From the NCBI RefSeq assembly GCF_001591005.1, contig NZ_BCTY01000024.1:1-54588 (forward strand): 54,588 nucleotides of DNA, read 5' to 3'. A model generated the notes under the pieces. The model was not told the DNA's origin. It saw only the letters and a program-made list of their open reading frames with translations, and made no database searches. Positions 31,887 through 40,391 of this stretch are shown here, one piece after another. Positions within the stretch are counted from its first letter, which is position 1. Each line of letters starts with the position of its first letter. This DNA comes from Sphingomonas sanguinis NBRC 13937 (GTDB lineage: Bacteria > Pseudomonadota > Alphaproteobacteria > Sphingomonadales > Sphingomonadaceae). The position numbers were made by a program, and so were the translations under genes.

Positions 31887-33935
31887 TCACGCGGCGCAGC
31901 CGAAGGCATCGTCGTCGTCGTCCGGCCCACCGGGCGCCAGGTCGAGCGCGAAGCCGCGAGCACGACTTTGCTGATCCAAGACCGAATTCGGTTTTGCCTT
32001 TGTGGTTGGGGCCGCCTTGTTTCGGCGCGCCGCCGGTTTGCGGGGCGCGGCTGACTTGCGGGGCGTGGCATCGTCGTTGATGCGGAAGAAGGCGATGCTC
32101 TGCTGCAATTCGTCCGCTTGGCTGGCCAATTCTTCGGAGGTCGAGGTGATTTCTTCGGACGCCGACGCATTTTGCTGCGTTACAGTGTCGAGCTGCTGCA
32201 ACGCCTGATTGATCTGTGACGTGCCGACATCCTGTTCGCGGCATGCCGCGCTGATTTCGGCGACCAGTTCGGCGGTCCGACGAATATCCGGTACCAGCTT
32301 GGTCAGCATCTCGCCGGCCTGCGCCGCTGCCTGCACCGTGTCGCCCGATACTGCGCTGATCTCGGCGGCAGCGGTCTGGCTGCGTTCGGCCAGCTTGCGC
32401 ACTTCCGACGCGACGACAGCAAAGCCGCGCCCGTGTTCCCCCGCACGCGCGGCCTCGACCGCCGCGTTCAGCGCCAGGAGATCGGTCTGACGCGCGATTT
32501 CCTGCACGATGCTGATCCTGGCGGCGATGGTGCGCATTGCATCGACTGCCTTTTCGACCGCAACACCGCTAGCTTCGGCGTCCTTCGACGACTGGCGGGC
32601 GATCTTCTCGGTCTGGGCGGCGTTGTCGGCATTCTGTTTGATGTTCGCCGCCATCTGTTCCATCGACGCCGAGGCTTCCTCGGCGGCGGCGGCCTGTTCG
32701 GTTGCACCTTGACTCACCTGCTCTGACGACGCGGAGAGCTGCTGGCTGCCGGCGGCGACATTGTCCGCAGCGCTTGTCGCATCGCCGACCACGACCCGCA
32801 GCCGTTCGACCATCGACACCAGCGCGTGGCCGAGCTTGTCGCGGTCGGACAACGGGGTGTGGTCAATGGTCAGGTCGCCTTCGGCAATCTGGTCCGCCAA
32901 AGTTGCCGACTTGCGCAGGCCCTTCGTCATCGCGACCATCGCATGGCCCAGTCGATCCTTATCCGATAGCGGAACATAGTCGACGGACAGGTCACCGACC
33001 GCGATGGTATCCGCCAATGTCGCCGACTTGCGCAGGCCGTTCGTCATGGCCACCATCGCATGACCCAGCCGGTCCTTATCCGACAGCGGTTTGTGATCGA
33101 TCGACAGGTCGCCCTCTGCGATCGTGTCGGCCACGCCGGCGGTCTGGCGTAGATTGCCGACCATGTCGTTCAGCGCGTTGGTCAGCAGTCCGACCTCGTC
33201 GTTCGACTGGACGGTGGCGGTTTGCGACACGTCGCCCTGTGCGACCGCATCGGCCAGATCGGTCGCCTGGCGCAGGTTACGACGGATCGCATTGGTGACC
33301 ACCAAAGCCACCGCCGACGCGATAGCCAGCGAGACCAGCGCCACGACCAGCATCAACCAGTTGAGCGTACGAGACAGGGCAGCCCCGTCGGCTCGCGCGG
33401 TTTCGGCGGCCTTCAGCTGATAATCGGACAGACGGCCGATCTGTGCCGTGGTCGGGTCGATCCCGGCATACATTTCGGTATCGGCGAAGTGGGCCAAGGC
33501 GGCACTGTCATGTGCCTGGATGATCGCGTTCAGCCGTGCCACTGTCTGATCCGACTGGTTCATATTCTGGCGGACCTGCGTCACGACCGAGCGTTCTTCG
33601 TCGGTCAGGCTCGTCTGCATATAAGCAGACCAGTCCCGGTCGATGATCCGCTTCGCATCTGCGATCGAGGCGCTGGCCTGGGCCCAGTCGAGCTTGCCGG
33701 CGCGCAACTTGTGCGTGGTATCGACGATGTTGATGGCATAGGCATCCGATACCGCCTTGAGTTGGCGGACCGGCACAAGGCGATCGTCATAAATCGACGT
33801 CATTGCCCCGGTCAGCGCGTTCATGCCGTAAAAGCCAGCGCCGCCAATGATTGCCGCGATGGCGATCCCTGATGCCAGCTGGATCGTCAAAATCCGGGTG
33901 CCGATGGAGGTGAACTTTGCGCCGGTGGCCTTCAT
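31887..33935 (-). CDS. Methyl-accepting chemotaxis protein with a tandem HAMP array
   Basis: A 682-residue chemoreceptor. Transmembrane segments lie at about residues 16-36 and 191-213, bracketing a four-helix-bundle-like periplasmic sensor. A first HAMP follows (about 214-266), then three nearly identical 39-residue HAMP-like units (268-384). The signalling hairpin tip is [35 protein letters not shown] at about 486-520 (given here by its key residues E494, R497 and the invariant FAVVA). The C-terminus has a basic alanine-rich tail ([18 protein letters not shown]) and ends in an acidic run. No CheW-type or che genes are adjacent, so it is an orphan receptor. The ligand is unknown; a pectin-derived sugar acid is tempting given the neighbour locus, but nothing in the sequence shows it. 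Confidence 0.93.
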   Translation of the reverse strand: MKATGAKFTSIGTRILTIQLASGIAIAAIIGGAGFYGMNALTGAMTSIYDDRLVPVRQLKAVSDAYAINIVDTTHKLRAGKLDWAQASASIADAKRIIDRDWSAYMQTSLTDEERSVVTQVRQNMNQSDQTVARLNAIIQAHDSAALAHFADTEMYAGIDPTTAQIGRLSDYQLKAAETARADGAALSRTLNWLMLVVALVSLAIASAVALVVTNAIRRNLRQATDLADAVAQGDVSQTATVQSNDEVGLLTNALNDMVGNLRQTAGVADTIAEGDLSIDHKPLSDKDRLGHAMVAMTNGLRKSATLADTIAVGDLSVDYVPLSDKDRLGHAMVAMTKGLRKSATLADQIAEGDLTIDHTPLSDRDKLGHALVSMVERLRVVVGDATSAADNVAAGSQQLSASSEQVSQGATEQAAAAEEASASMEQMAANIKQNADNAAQTEKIARQSSKDAEASGVAVEKAVDAMRTIAARISIVQEIARQTDLLALNAAVEAARAGEHGRGFAVVASEVRKLAERSQTAAAEISAVSGDTVQAAAQAGEMLTKLVPDIRRTAELVAEISAACREQDVGTSQINQALQQLDTVTQQNASASEEITSTSEELASQADELQQSIAFFRINDDATPRKSAAPRKPAARRNKAAPTTKAKPNSVLDQQSRARGFALDLAPGGPDDDDDAFGCAA
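32784..33134 (-). repeat. Three tandem 117-bp units encoding HAMP-like repeats
   Basis: Within the chemoreceptor, residues 268-306, 307-345 and 346-384 repeat the pattern LADTIAxGDLSxDxxPLSD followed by [20 protein letters not shown]. The unit length is exactly 39 codons (117 bp), and the first two units are almost identical over the second half. This implies recent duplication or gene conversion. Confidence 0.85.
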
Positions 33936-34339
33936 AATTGCATCCCTGTAATTTCCGAAAAGGGTAGGGAGGCAAGATTTAAAACACAGTAAATCGATTG
34001 TATGTCATTGATGTTGCGTGATTTTTAATGAGTAATGTGATTCGTTTTGCACAACAACAAAATAATCATCTACTCGATCATCCTTTGTGGACGTTGATTG
34101 ATCATGAATGTTCGGCATGAAATCGGTGAAATTTTCAAAATAGCTAGGTTGATCATGTCACGACGCTCGGCGGAACCGAGACATTCGGGATAATAGATTG
34201 AACCTTAAAGGGATTGCGGGACATGGCGGCGCAGAACGAGAAATCGGGGAGGTCCGGATATAGGGGCGGGAAAGGCGCTTCTGCCCGACCATATCCGATC
34301 AAGCGCAGGCAATACGCAGCAGTGACGCCAAACCGATGA
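33936..34339. other. No intact gene; A/T-rich upstream region of the chemoreceptor and unassigned sequence
   Basis: Bases 33960-34150 are markedly A/T-rich and probably hold the chemoreceptor promoter. A reverse-strand frame ending at 34153 reads CAAMSRNPFKVQSIIPNVSV near its end. It looks like a protein tail but I cannot assign it; it may be another fragment of the adjacent gene graveyard. Confidence 0.35.
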
Positions 34340-34655
34340 TCTCGGGTGGGGGCGAGCATGACTTGCGCGCCCTATGTGATAGGCAAGGCGAACAGCGCCT
34401 TCGGCCGGGGCCAGCATATCCAAGTCATGATGCTCGGCTGGCGTTTTTCGTCAACCCGACGATGCGCGCAAGTTTTGTCGTCTCACCAGCATTGGGCTGG
34501 GTCAACTCGACGTCATCGAACTGAACGAAGCCTTGGCCGCCCAAGTGATCGTGATCCTGCTTGATCCGGGCCTTGTTCCCGACCAGTGCCGTGTGAACAG
34601 CAATAGCGGTGCGATCGCTCTCGGTCATCCTGCGACCACATCGCAAAAATCTGGA
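34340..34655 (+). pseudogene. Degraded thiolase (acetyl-CoA or beta-ketoadipyl-CoA thiolase-like)
   Basis: Fragments of a thiolase lie in order but in different frames. The first reads MTCAPYVIGKANSAFGRG, matching the MTRAPFVxGK region after the active-site cysteine. The second reads FVNPTMRAS. The third reads [19 protein letters not shown] followed by [14 protein letters not shown], which matches the conserved NEAFAAQ and GGAIALGHP motifs. At least two frameshifts and the loss of both ends make it non-functional. PcaF-type thiolases of aromatic degradation carry these stretches. Confidence 0.75.
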
Positions 34656-34730
34656 TGTCAGAGCCAGATCGGTTCATCGCCATTCGATCCACCAGACGCT
34701 GGTACTGAAAAAATTAGGTACTGAAAGAGT

Positions 34731-35040
34731 TTAAGTCGCAAGCGCGATGGGGACGCGGTAAATATCGTTCGCCTGCCCCCCCAGTGCGCGACACAAGTCC
34801 AATCCAGCCTTCAATAGCGGAAGGGCCAATTCCGCCGCATGCTGCTCGCTTAACCGCGCATCGGGTCCCGCCAGGCTGAGCGCGCCGACCAGACGGTCGC
34901 CGTGGCCGAGCAACAGGTCGCCGAGGCGGATCACCATGCCCTCGATTGCGATCGGCACGTTCACTTCGCCGGGGCCGTCCTTGTAGGGACCATGATGCGT
35001 CACGCCAGATGCAACGACCGGAAAGGCATTTCCGACACGG
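34731..35040 (-). pseudogene. Chimeric remnant: RraA-like fragment joined to an IclR C-terminus
   Basis: The reverse strand reads FPVVASGVTHHGPYKDGPGE and then VNVPIAIEGMVIRLGDLLLG, which resemble the middle of RraA-like aldolases (FPVFxxGVTPRGPYKxGPGE type). It then passes directly into LVGALSLAGPDARLSEQHAA and a tail like the last 40 residues of IclR regulators, ending at TAA 34733-34731. Neither part has its own start or full domain. A deletion that fused two decayed genes explains this best. Confidence 0.55.
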
Positions 35041-35047
35041 CGGCGCG

Positions 35048-35110
35048 CCGCCCGCCGGTGTGGTGGGGCAGATGCTGTCCGTCGATGGCCGAGGAGGTGT
35101 TCTCGCTTAG
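35048..35110 (+). pseudogene. C-terminal tail of a short-chain dehydrogenase
   Basis: The plus strand reads PPAGVVGQMLSVDGRGGVLA and then TAG, the usual end of SDR enzymes (xxGQxxxVDGG). No body of the gene lies upstream in frame. It overlaps the end of the efflux pump gene on the other strand by 3 bases. It is part of the decayed patch to its left. Confidence 0.5.
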
Positions 35111-38100
35111 GCCGGTTCCTCTTCACGGTACATTGTGGGTCGGCGACGTTCGATCCAGGCGTAGAGGCTGGGCAGGAGCACGAGAGTAAGGATCGTTGAG
35201 GTGATGATCCCGCCGATGACCACGGTGGCGAGCGGTCGCTGCACCTCCGCGCCGGAGCCGGTCGCGATCGCCATGGGGATGAAGCCGACCGAGGCCACCA
35301 GCGCGGTCGACAGGACGGGGCGCAAGCGATCATGCGCGCCGCGGCGCACGGCCTCCTCGGCGGGCAGGGCATTGCCCTCGCGACCGTCGCGCAAGGCATT
35401 GATATGGTCGACCAGCACCAGCCCGTTGAGCATCGCGATGCCCGACAACGCGATGAAGCCGATCGCGGCGGTGATCGAAAAGGGCATGCCGCGCAGCCAC
35501 AGTGCCAGCACGCCGCCCGTTACCGCGAACGGTATGCCGGTATAGACGATCGCGGCTTCGCGCACGCTGCCCAGCGCCGCATAGACGAGCGCAAAGATCA
35601 GAATTAACGCGGCGGGGACGACGATCGACAGGCGCTTCTGCGCGGCCTCCAGCTGGTGATATTGCCCACCGAACTCGATGCGATAGCCCGGCGGCAGCTT
35701 GACCTGCCCATCGATCGCGGCCTGGGCGCGCTGGACATAGCCCGCCAGATCGCTGGTCGACAGATTGACCATCAGTGCGGCGCGGCGGTTGGTATCGTCG
35801 TGCAGGATCGGCTCGACGATGCGGGTTTCCTTCAACCGGGCGACGCGGGACAGCGGCACCATGCCGTATTCGCCGACTCGCAGGGGTAGCGCCATGATCG
35901 CGGCGGGATCGGCGCGCAGCGAGTCCGGCATACGGATCACGATGGCATGGCGGGCGGGGCCGTGCGGGATGAAGCCGACCTCCGCCCCCGCCAGCGCGTC
36001 GCGGATCGCGTCGTTGACCGCCTGCGCGCCCAGGTTCAGGCGGATCAGCGCGGCACGGTCCAGTTCGACGACGATGCTCTTCGGCCGCCCCGCCGTCTCG
36101 AACTCGACGCCCTCGGTGCCGGGCAGTTTTTCGAGGATCGCCTTGGCCTGTCCGGCGGCGCGTTCCAGTACGTCGTAATCGTCGCCGTAGATCTTGACCG
36201 ACACGTCGGCGCGCACGCCCTCCAGCATTTCGTTGAAGCGCATCTCGATCGGCTGGGCGAATTCGAAATTCTGGTCCTTATAGACTTGGCGCACGACCTT
36301 TTCGATCCCGGCGATCAGCTCCTGCTTGGTGCGGGGCATCCCGTCGCCGGTCGGCCAGTCCTTCACCGGCGTGTAGAAGATGTAGAGGTCGTTCTCGTTG
36401 GGCGGCATCGGGTCGGTCGCGACCTCGCTGGTGCCGATGCGCGAGAAGGTGTGGCTGATCTGAGGGAATTTGTGGCGGATCGCGCGTTCGGTCGCCTGCT
36501 CGATGGCGAGGCTCTGTTCCAGCGACATGCCGACCGGGCGATAGACCATGGCGGTGATCGCGCCTTCATCCAGCTGCGGGGTGAATTGCGAGCCGAGCGA
36601 CTTGAAGGCGAGGAACGCCGCCGCCAGCAGCATCAGCGCGCCGATGACGAGGATCGCCGGGTGGCGCAATGAACGCTCCAGGACCGGCGTGTAGACCCGC
36701 TCGGCTACCGCAACGAAGCCCTTGGGCGCGTTTTCGTCATGCCCCCGCGCAGGCGCACGCAACGCCCAGGCCGACAGCATCGGCACGATGGTGAAGGTCC
36801 AGAGCAGCCCCGCGACGATCGCGAGCATCACCGCCTGTGCCATCGGCTGGAACAGCTTGCCCTCGACCCCGCCCAGGCTGAGCACGGGGACGTAGACGAG
36901 CGCGATGATCGCGATGCCGAAAAAGGTCGGTCGCGCGACCATGCGGGCGGCATGGGCGACCGTTTCGCGCCGTTCGTCGGCGGTCAGGTCCTCACCCTTT
37001 TCGGCGCGGCGCAGGGCGAGCAGGCGCAGGCTGTTCTCGACCACCACGATCGCACCGTCGACGATCAATCCGAAGTCGAGCGCCCCCAGGCTCATCAGAT
37101 TGCCCGACAGGCCGATGGCGTGCATCCCGCTGACCGTCACCAGAAAGGCGAGCGGGATGACCAGCGCGACGATCAGCGCGGCGCGCCAATTGCCCATCAC
37201 GAACAGCAGGACGATCGCGACCAGGAGCGCGCCTTCGCCCAGATTGCGCTCGACGGTATGGATGGTCTGATCGACCAGATCGGCGCGGCTATATTGCCGA
37301 TCGATCACCATGCCCTTGGGCAGCGCGGCGGAGATGTCGGGCAGGGCGTCCTGCACGCGCAAAGCGGTCTCGCGGCTGTTCTGCCCGACCAGCATCATGA
37401 CCGTGCCCAGCACCGTCTCGCGGCCATTCTGGGTCGCGGCCCCCTGACGCGGCGCGGCACCGGTGACGACCTTGGCGAGGTCGCGGACTTGGAGCGGCAG
37501 GACGCCACCGGCGAACTTGACCGGGATGGCGGCGATCTGGTCGGCGGTCATCACCCGCGCATCGGTGCGCACGGTGAAGCGTTCCGCCCCGCGCCGAATG
37601 ATGCCGCCGCCTGCATTCTCGACATTCTTGGCGACTGCCGCGGCCAACTCGCCCGCCGTGACGCCGTGCATCGTCAGCCGGACGGGATCGGGCTCGACGA
37701 CATATTGCTCCTCCAGCCCGCCGTTCGAGTTGACGTCGGCGACACCCGCGACCGCACGCAGCATCGGGCGGACGGTATATTCCTGCGCCTCGTACAGGGC
37801 CATCAGCTGCGCTTGCGCATCCAGTCCCGGCGGCGGCTTTCGCCATTCCAGCGTATAGTAGAAGATCTCGCCTAGCCCGGTCGTGATCGGCGCCAGCTGC
37901 GGCGTGCTGCCCGGCGGCAATTGGTCGCGCACCGCTGCGAGCCGCTCGGTGACGAGTTGGCGGGCCTTCAGTTGGTCTGTGCCATCCTTGTAGAGGAGCG
38001 TGACCTGGCTCAGGCCGGTCTTGGTCAGCGAGCGTGTCTGATCCAGGCCCGGCTGGCCACCCATGGCTCGCTCGATGGGCAGGGTCACCAGCCGCTCGAT

Positions 38101-38277
38101 CTCCTCCGGCGCGAGGGCGGGCACCGTGGTGTTGATCTGCACCTGAACCCCGGTGATGTCGGGGATGGCGTCGATCTGGAGATTGGTAAAGGACCATAGC
38201 CCGATCGCGGCGATCAGTGCCGCGACCAGCGCAACGCCCAGCCGGTGGCGGGTGACGAGATCGAGCCAGCGCTTCAT
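35107..38277 (-). CDS. czcA: Heavy-metal efflux RND pump, CzcA/CusA family
   Basis: A 1056-residue inner-membrane RND transporter of the HME type. It begins MKRWLDLVTRHRLGVALVA. Porter-domain sequence includes QVQINTTVPALAPEEIERLV, and the TM4 motif DFGLIVDGAIVVVEN is the mark of divalent-cation pumps such as CzcA (Co, Zn, Cd, Ni). Twelve transmembrane segments and two large periplasmic loops are evident. Its ATG overlaps the stop of the outer-membrane factor by 4 bases, so the usual middle gene, the periplasmic adaptor CzcB, is absent. The divergent two-component system probably controls it. The exact metal cannot be told; Cu/Ag pumps have a different TM4 pattern. Confidence 0.92.
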   Translation of the reverse strand: MKRWLDLVTRHRLGVALVAALIAAIGLWSFTNLQIDAIPDITGVQVQINTTVPALAPEEIERLVTLPIERAMGGQPGLDQTRSLTKTGLSQVTLLYKDGTDQLKARQLVTERLAAVRDQLPPGSTPQLAPITTGLGEIFYYTLEWRKPPPGLDAQAQLMALYEAQEYTVRPMLRAVAGVADVNSNGGLEEQYVVEPDPVRLTMHGVTAGELAAAVAKNVENAGGGIIRRGAERFTVRTDARVMTADQIAAIPVKFAGGVLPLQVRDLAKVVTGAAPRQGAATQNGRETVLGTVMMLVGQNSRETALRVQDALPDISAALPKGMVIDRQYSRADLVDQTIHTVERNLGEGALLVAIVLLFVMGNWRAALIVALVIPLAFLVTVSGMHAIGLSGNLMSLGALDFGLIVDGAIVVVENSLRLLALRRAEKGEDLTADERRETVAHAARMVARPTFFGIAIIALVYVPVLSLGGVEGKLFQPMAQAVMLAIVAGLLWTFTIVPMLSAWALRAPARGHDENAPKGFVAVAERVYTPVLERSLRHPAILVIGALMLLAAAFLAFKSLGSQFTPQLDEGAITAMVYRPVGMSLEQSLAIEQATERAIRHKFPQISHTFSRIGTSEVATDPMPPNENDLYIFYTPVKDWPTGDGMPRTKQELIAGIEKVVRQVYKDQNFEFAQPIEMRFNEMLEGVRADVSVKIYGDDYDVLERAAGQAKAILEKLPGTEGVEFETAGRPKSIVVELDRAALIRLNLGAQAVNDAIRDALAGAEVGFIPHGPARHAIVIRMPDSLRADPAAIMALPLRVGEYGMVPLSRVARLKETRIVEPILHDDTNRRAALMVNLSTSDLAGYVQRAQAAIDGQVKLPPGYRIEFGGQYHQLEAAQKRLSIVVPAALILIFALVYAALGSVREAAIVYTGIPFAVTGGVLALWLRGMPFSITAAIGFIALSGIAMLNGLVLVDHINALRDGREGNALPAEEAVRRGAHDRLRPVLSTALVASVGFIPMAIATGSGAEVQRPLATVVIGGIITSTILTLVLLPSLYAWIERRRPTMYREEEPA

Positions 38278-39533
38278 CGGGCGAGCGCCGCGCCGCCGTT
38301 GAGCGCGCGCAGCTGGAGCAGCGCTTCCAGCGCCTCGCGCCTAGTGTCGAGCACGGCATTGACTGCCTCGACATAGGATTGCTGAATCTGGGTATAGGTG
38401 GTCAGCGGGATCGCGCCGAGGCGATAGTTGCGGTCGGCGTCGGCAGCGGCCTGCGCGAAACGCTGCGGCGAATTGCCGTCCCATTTGGCCAGCGCCTCGC
38501 GCTTGGCCTCATATTGCGCGGCCTGGTCGAACACGTCGCGCGCGATCCGGCGCTCGACGTTGATGAGGGTCGCGTTGGCCTGAGCCTGCTTGCCCTGTTC
38601 GACCGCGACATCGCCCGCCTGACGGTTCCACAGCGGGATGGTGGTGGACAGGCGCATCCCGTAATTGGTCTCGCGAATGTCGGAGCGGGCGCGGTCATAA
38701 TAGGGGCCGACGCTGACCGTCGGGATACGCGCCTTGCGGGCCAGATCGACGCGAAGTCCCTGCTGGGCGAATTGCGCGCGCAGGGCCTTCAGCTCGAAAT
38801 TATTCTCGCTCGCCCGGTCGGCCAATACTTGCCCTGAGGGCAGGGCGGGCAGCGACATGTCGGGCCGCACGATACGGATGCGTGCGGCAAAAGGGGCACC
38901 ACGCAGCTGGTTGAGTTCGTAGAGGATCGAATTGGCTTCGGCATCGGCGGTCGCCGCGCTCCGCTCGGCACTGATCGCGCTGGCCTGGAGCGAGGCGGCC
39001 TCCAGCTGCGGCGAGGGACCTGCCGGATCGCGCGCGACGATCACCCGGGCGAGGGTGCGCATCCGTCCCGCCACCTCGCGCGCCGCCGCCGCCTTCTCGT
39101 CCGCGGCAAACAGGCCATAGCCGAGCGACCGGGCGCGCGCCGCCAGCGTCGCGTCGAACTGCTGCAACCCGATCCGCGCCAGCCCAACCTGTCCGTCGGC
39201 GATCGCCCGGCGCAGCGCGATGCGGCCGCCGAACTCGATCGGCTGGACCACCGAGACCGCATAGGTCATCCCCTCGCCGGTGACCGCGCCGCTGGTCGGG
39301 TCCTGCGCACGGCGCTGGCCGAATTCGACCACCGCTTCCGGGTCGGCCCAGCGCCCGGCCGCCTCGCGCTCGACGCCTGCCGTCTCGATCTGGCGCTGAT
39401 AGAATTGGCGCTCGGGATTGCCCGCGATGACATTCTGGACCAGCGCGTCCAGCGTCATCGCCTGCTGCTGCGCCGCTGTGGGCGCGGCCAAGACCGTCGC
39501 CGCCACCCATCCTGCCAAAGCCGTGATCCGCAT
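38274..39533 (-). CDS. czcC: Outer-membrane efflux factor, TolC/CzcC family
   Basis: A 419-residue TolC-family protein with a signal peptide (ALAGWVAATVLAAPTAA) and the two coiled-coil OEP repeats typical of the family. One half contains PEAVVEFGQRRAQDPTSGAV and the other IPTVSVGPYYDRARSDIRE and STTIPLWNRQAGDVAVEQG. It is the first gene of the czcC-czcA pair, with operator-like sequence in the gap to the response regulator. It forms the exit duct for the RND pump. Confidence 0.9.
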   Translation of the reverse strand: MRITALAGWVAATVLAAPTAAQQQAMTLDALVQNVIAGNPERQFYQRQIETAGVEREAAGRWADPEAVVEFGQRRAQDPTSGAVTGEGMTYAVSVVQPIEFGGRIALRRAIADGQVGLARIGLQQFDATLAARARSLGYGLFAADEKAAAAREVAGRMRTLARVIVARDPAGPSPQLEAASLQASAISAERSAATADAEANSILYELNQLRGAPFAARIRIVRPDMSLPALPSGQVLADRASENNFELKALRAQFAQQGLRVDLARKARIPTVSVGPYYDRARSDIRETNYGMRLSTTIPLWNRQAGDVAVEQGKQAQANATLINVERRIARDVFDQAAQYEAKREALAKWDGNSPQRFAQAAADADRNYRLGAIPLTTYTQIQQSYVEAVNAVLDTRREALEALLQLRALNGGAALAR

Positions 39534-39593
39534 GTCGTCCCCTGCGCGGTATTCGATCCCGGCGCGCTAGACGAAATGCCGGAGGGCCGTCGA

Positions 39594-39609
39594 CTAAATA
39601 CCGATTTAG
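39594..39609. promoter_or_regulatory. Inverted repeat in the czcC / response-regulator gap
   Basis: CTAAAT at 39594-39599 and ATTTAG at 39604-39609 form a perfect inverted repeat around ACCG. A further half-like CTAAAT lies at about 39658. OmpR-type metal regulators bind such A/T-rich repeats, so this may be the binding site of the adjacent response regulator. Confidence 0.5.
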
Positions 39610-39710
39610 GGAAGGGCGTCGTCGGATCGCTCCGCCTTTGTTGTAATGACTATCAATACTAAATCGTAATTTCATTGACGCTGTTGTGTGTCTGTGGCGA
39701 TTGCAGGTCC

Positions 39711-40391
39711 ATGACGCGGATATTGTTGATCGAGGATGATGGGGGCACGGCGGCGGAAATATTGCTGGAGCTGACCGCCGCCGGGCATGACGTCCGGCAC
39801 GTCGGCAGCCTGGCGTCGGCCGCGACGGTCCTGAGCGGAGATGGGGGCGATTTCGATCTGCTGATCCTCGACCGGCAGTTGCCCGATGGCGAGGGGCTGG
39901 CGCTGCTGTCCGATCTGCGGGGGCAGGGGCGGCGTACGCCCGCTTTGGTGCTGAGCGCACTTGGCAGCCTGGATGACCGGGTGCGGGGCTTGCGTGCCGG
40001 GGGCGACGACTATCTGCCCAAGCCCTTCGCGCTGCTCGAACTGATCGCGCGGGTCGAGGCGCTGCTGCGTCGTCCCAACGACACGCGCGAGACGCGACTG
40101 ATCGTCGGTCCGCTCGACCTGGACCTGCTCACCGGACGCGCCACCCGCGCGGGACGAGACCTGGAATTGTTGCCGCGCGAGCTGAAGCTGCTCGATTACA
40201 TGGTCCGGCGGCCGGGGCGGATCATCACCCGCTCGATGCTGCTCCAGGATGTCTGGGGTTATACGTTCGAGCCCAACACCAATGTCGTCGATGTTCATAT
40301 GGGCCGCCTGCGCCGTAAGGTGGATGGCGAGGGTGAGGCGCCGCTGATCCGCAACGTCCGGGGGCAGGGCTATGTCTTTGATCTTCACTGA
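39711..40391 (+). CDS. OmpR-family response regulator, probable metal response
   Basis: A 226-residue regulator. Its receiver domain begins TRILLIEDD, with phosphoacceptor D54 in LLILDRQLPDG and K104 in DDYLPKPFALLEL. A winged-helix output domain contains LPRELKLLDYMVRRPGRIITRSMLLQDVWGY (split here by key residues R, D and W) and NVVDVHMGRLRRKVDG. ATG 39711 is chosen because the receiver fold starts there; the longer frame adds an unrelated cysteine-rich lead. It overlaps the kinase gene by 20 bases and is divergent from czcC. Confidence 0.92.
   Translation: MTRILLIEDDGGTAAEILLELTAAGHDVRHVGSLASAATVLSGDGGDFDLLILDRQLPDGEGLALLSDLRGQGRRTPALVLSALGSLDDRVRGLRAGGDDYLPKPFALLELIARVEALLRRPNDTRETRLIVGPLDLDLLTGRATRAGRDLELLPRELKLLDYMVRRPGRIITRSMLLQDVWGYTFEPNTNVVDVHMGRLRRKVDGEGEAPLIRNVRGQGYVFDLH

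Noticed and set aside
32784..33134. Evenly spaced 117-bp repeats considered as a CRISPR-like array
   Set aside because: The repeats are contiguous without spacers and translate in frame as HAMP units of a chemoreceptor.
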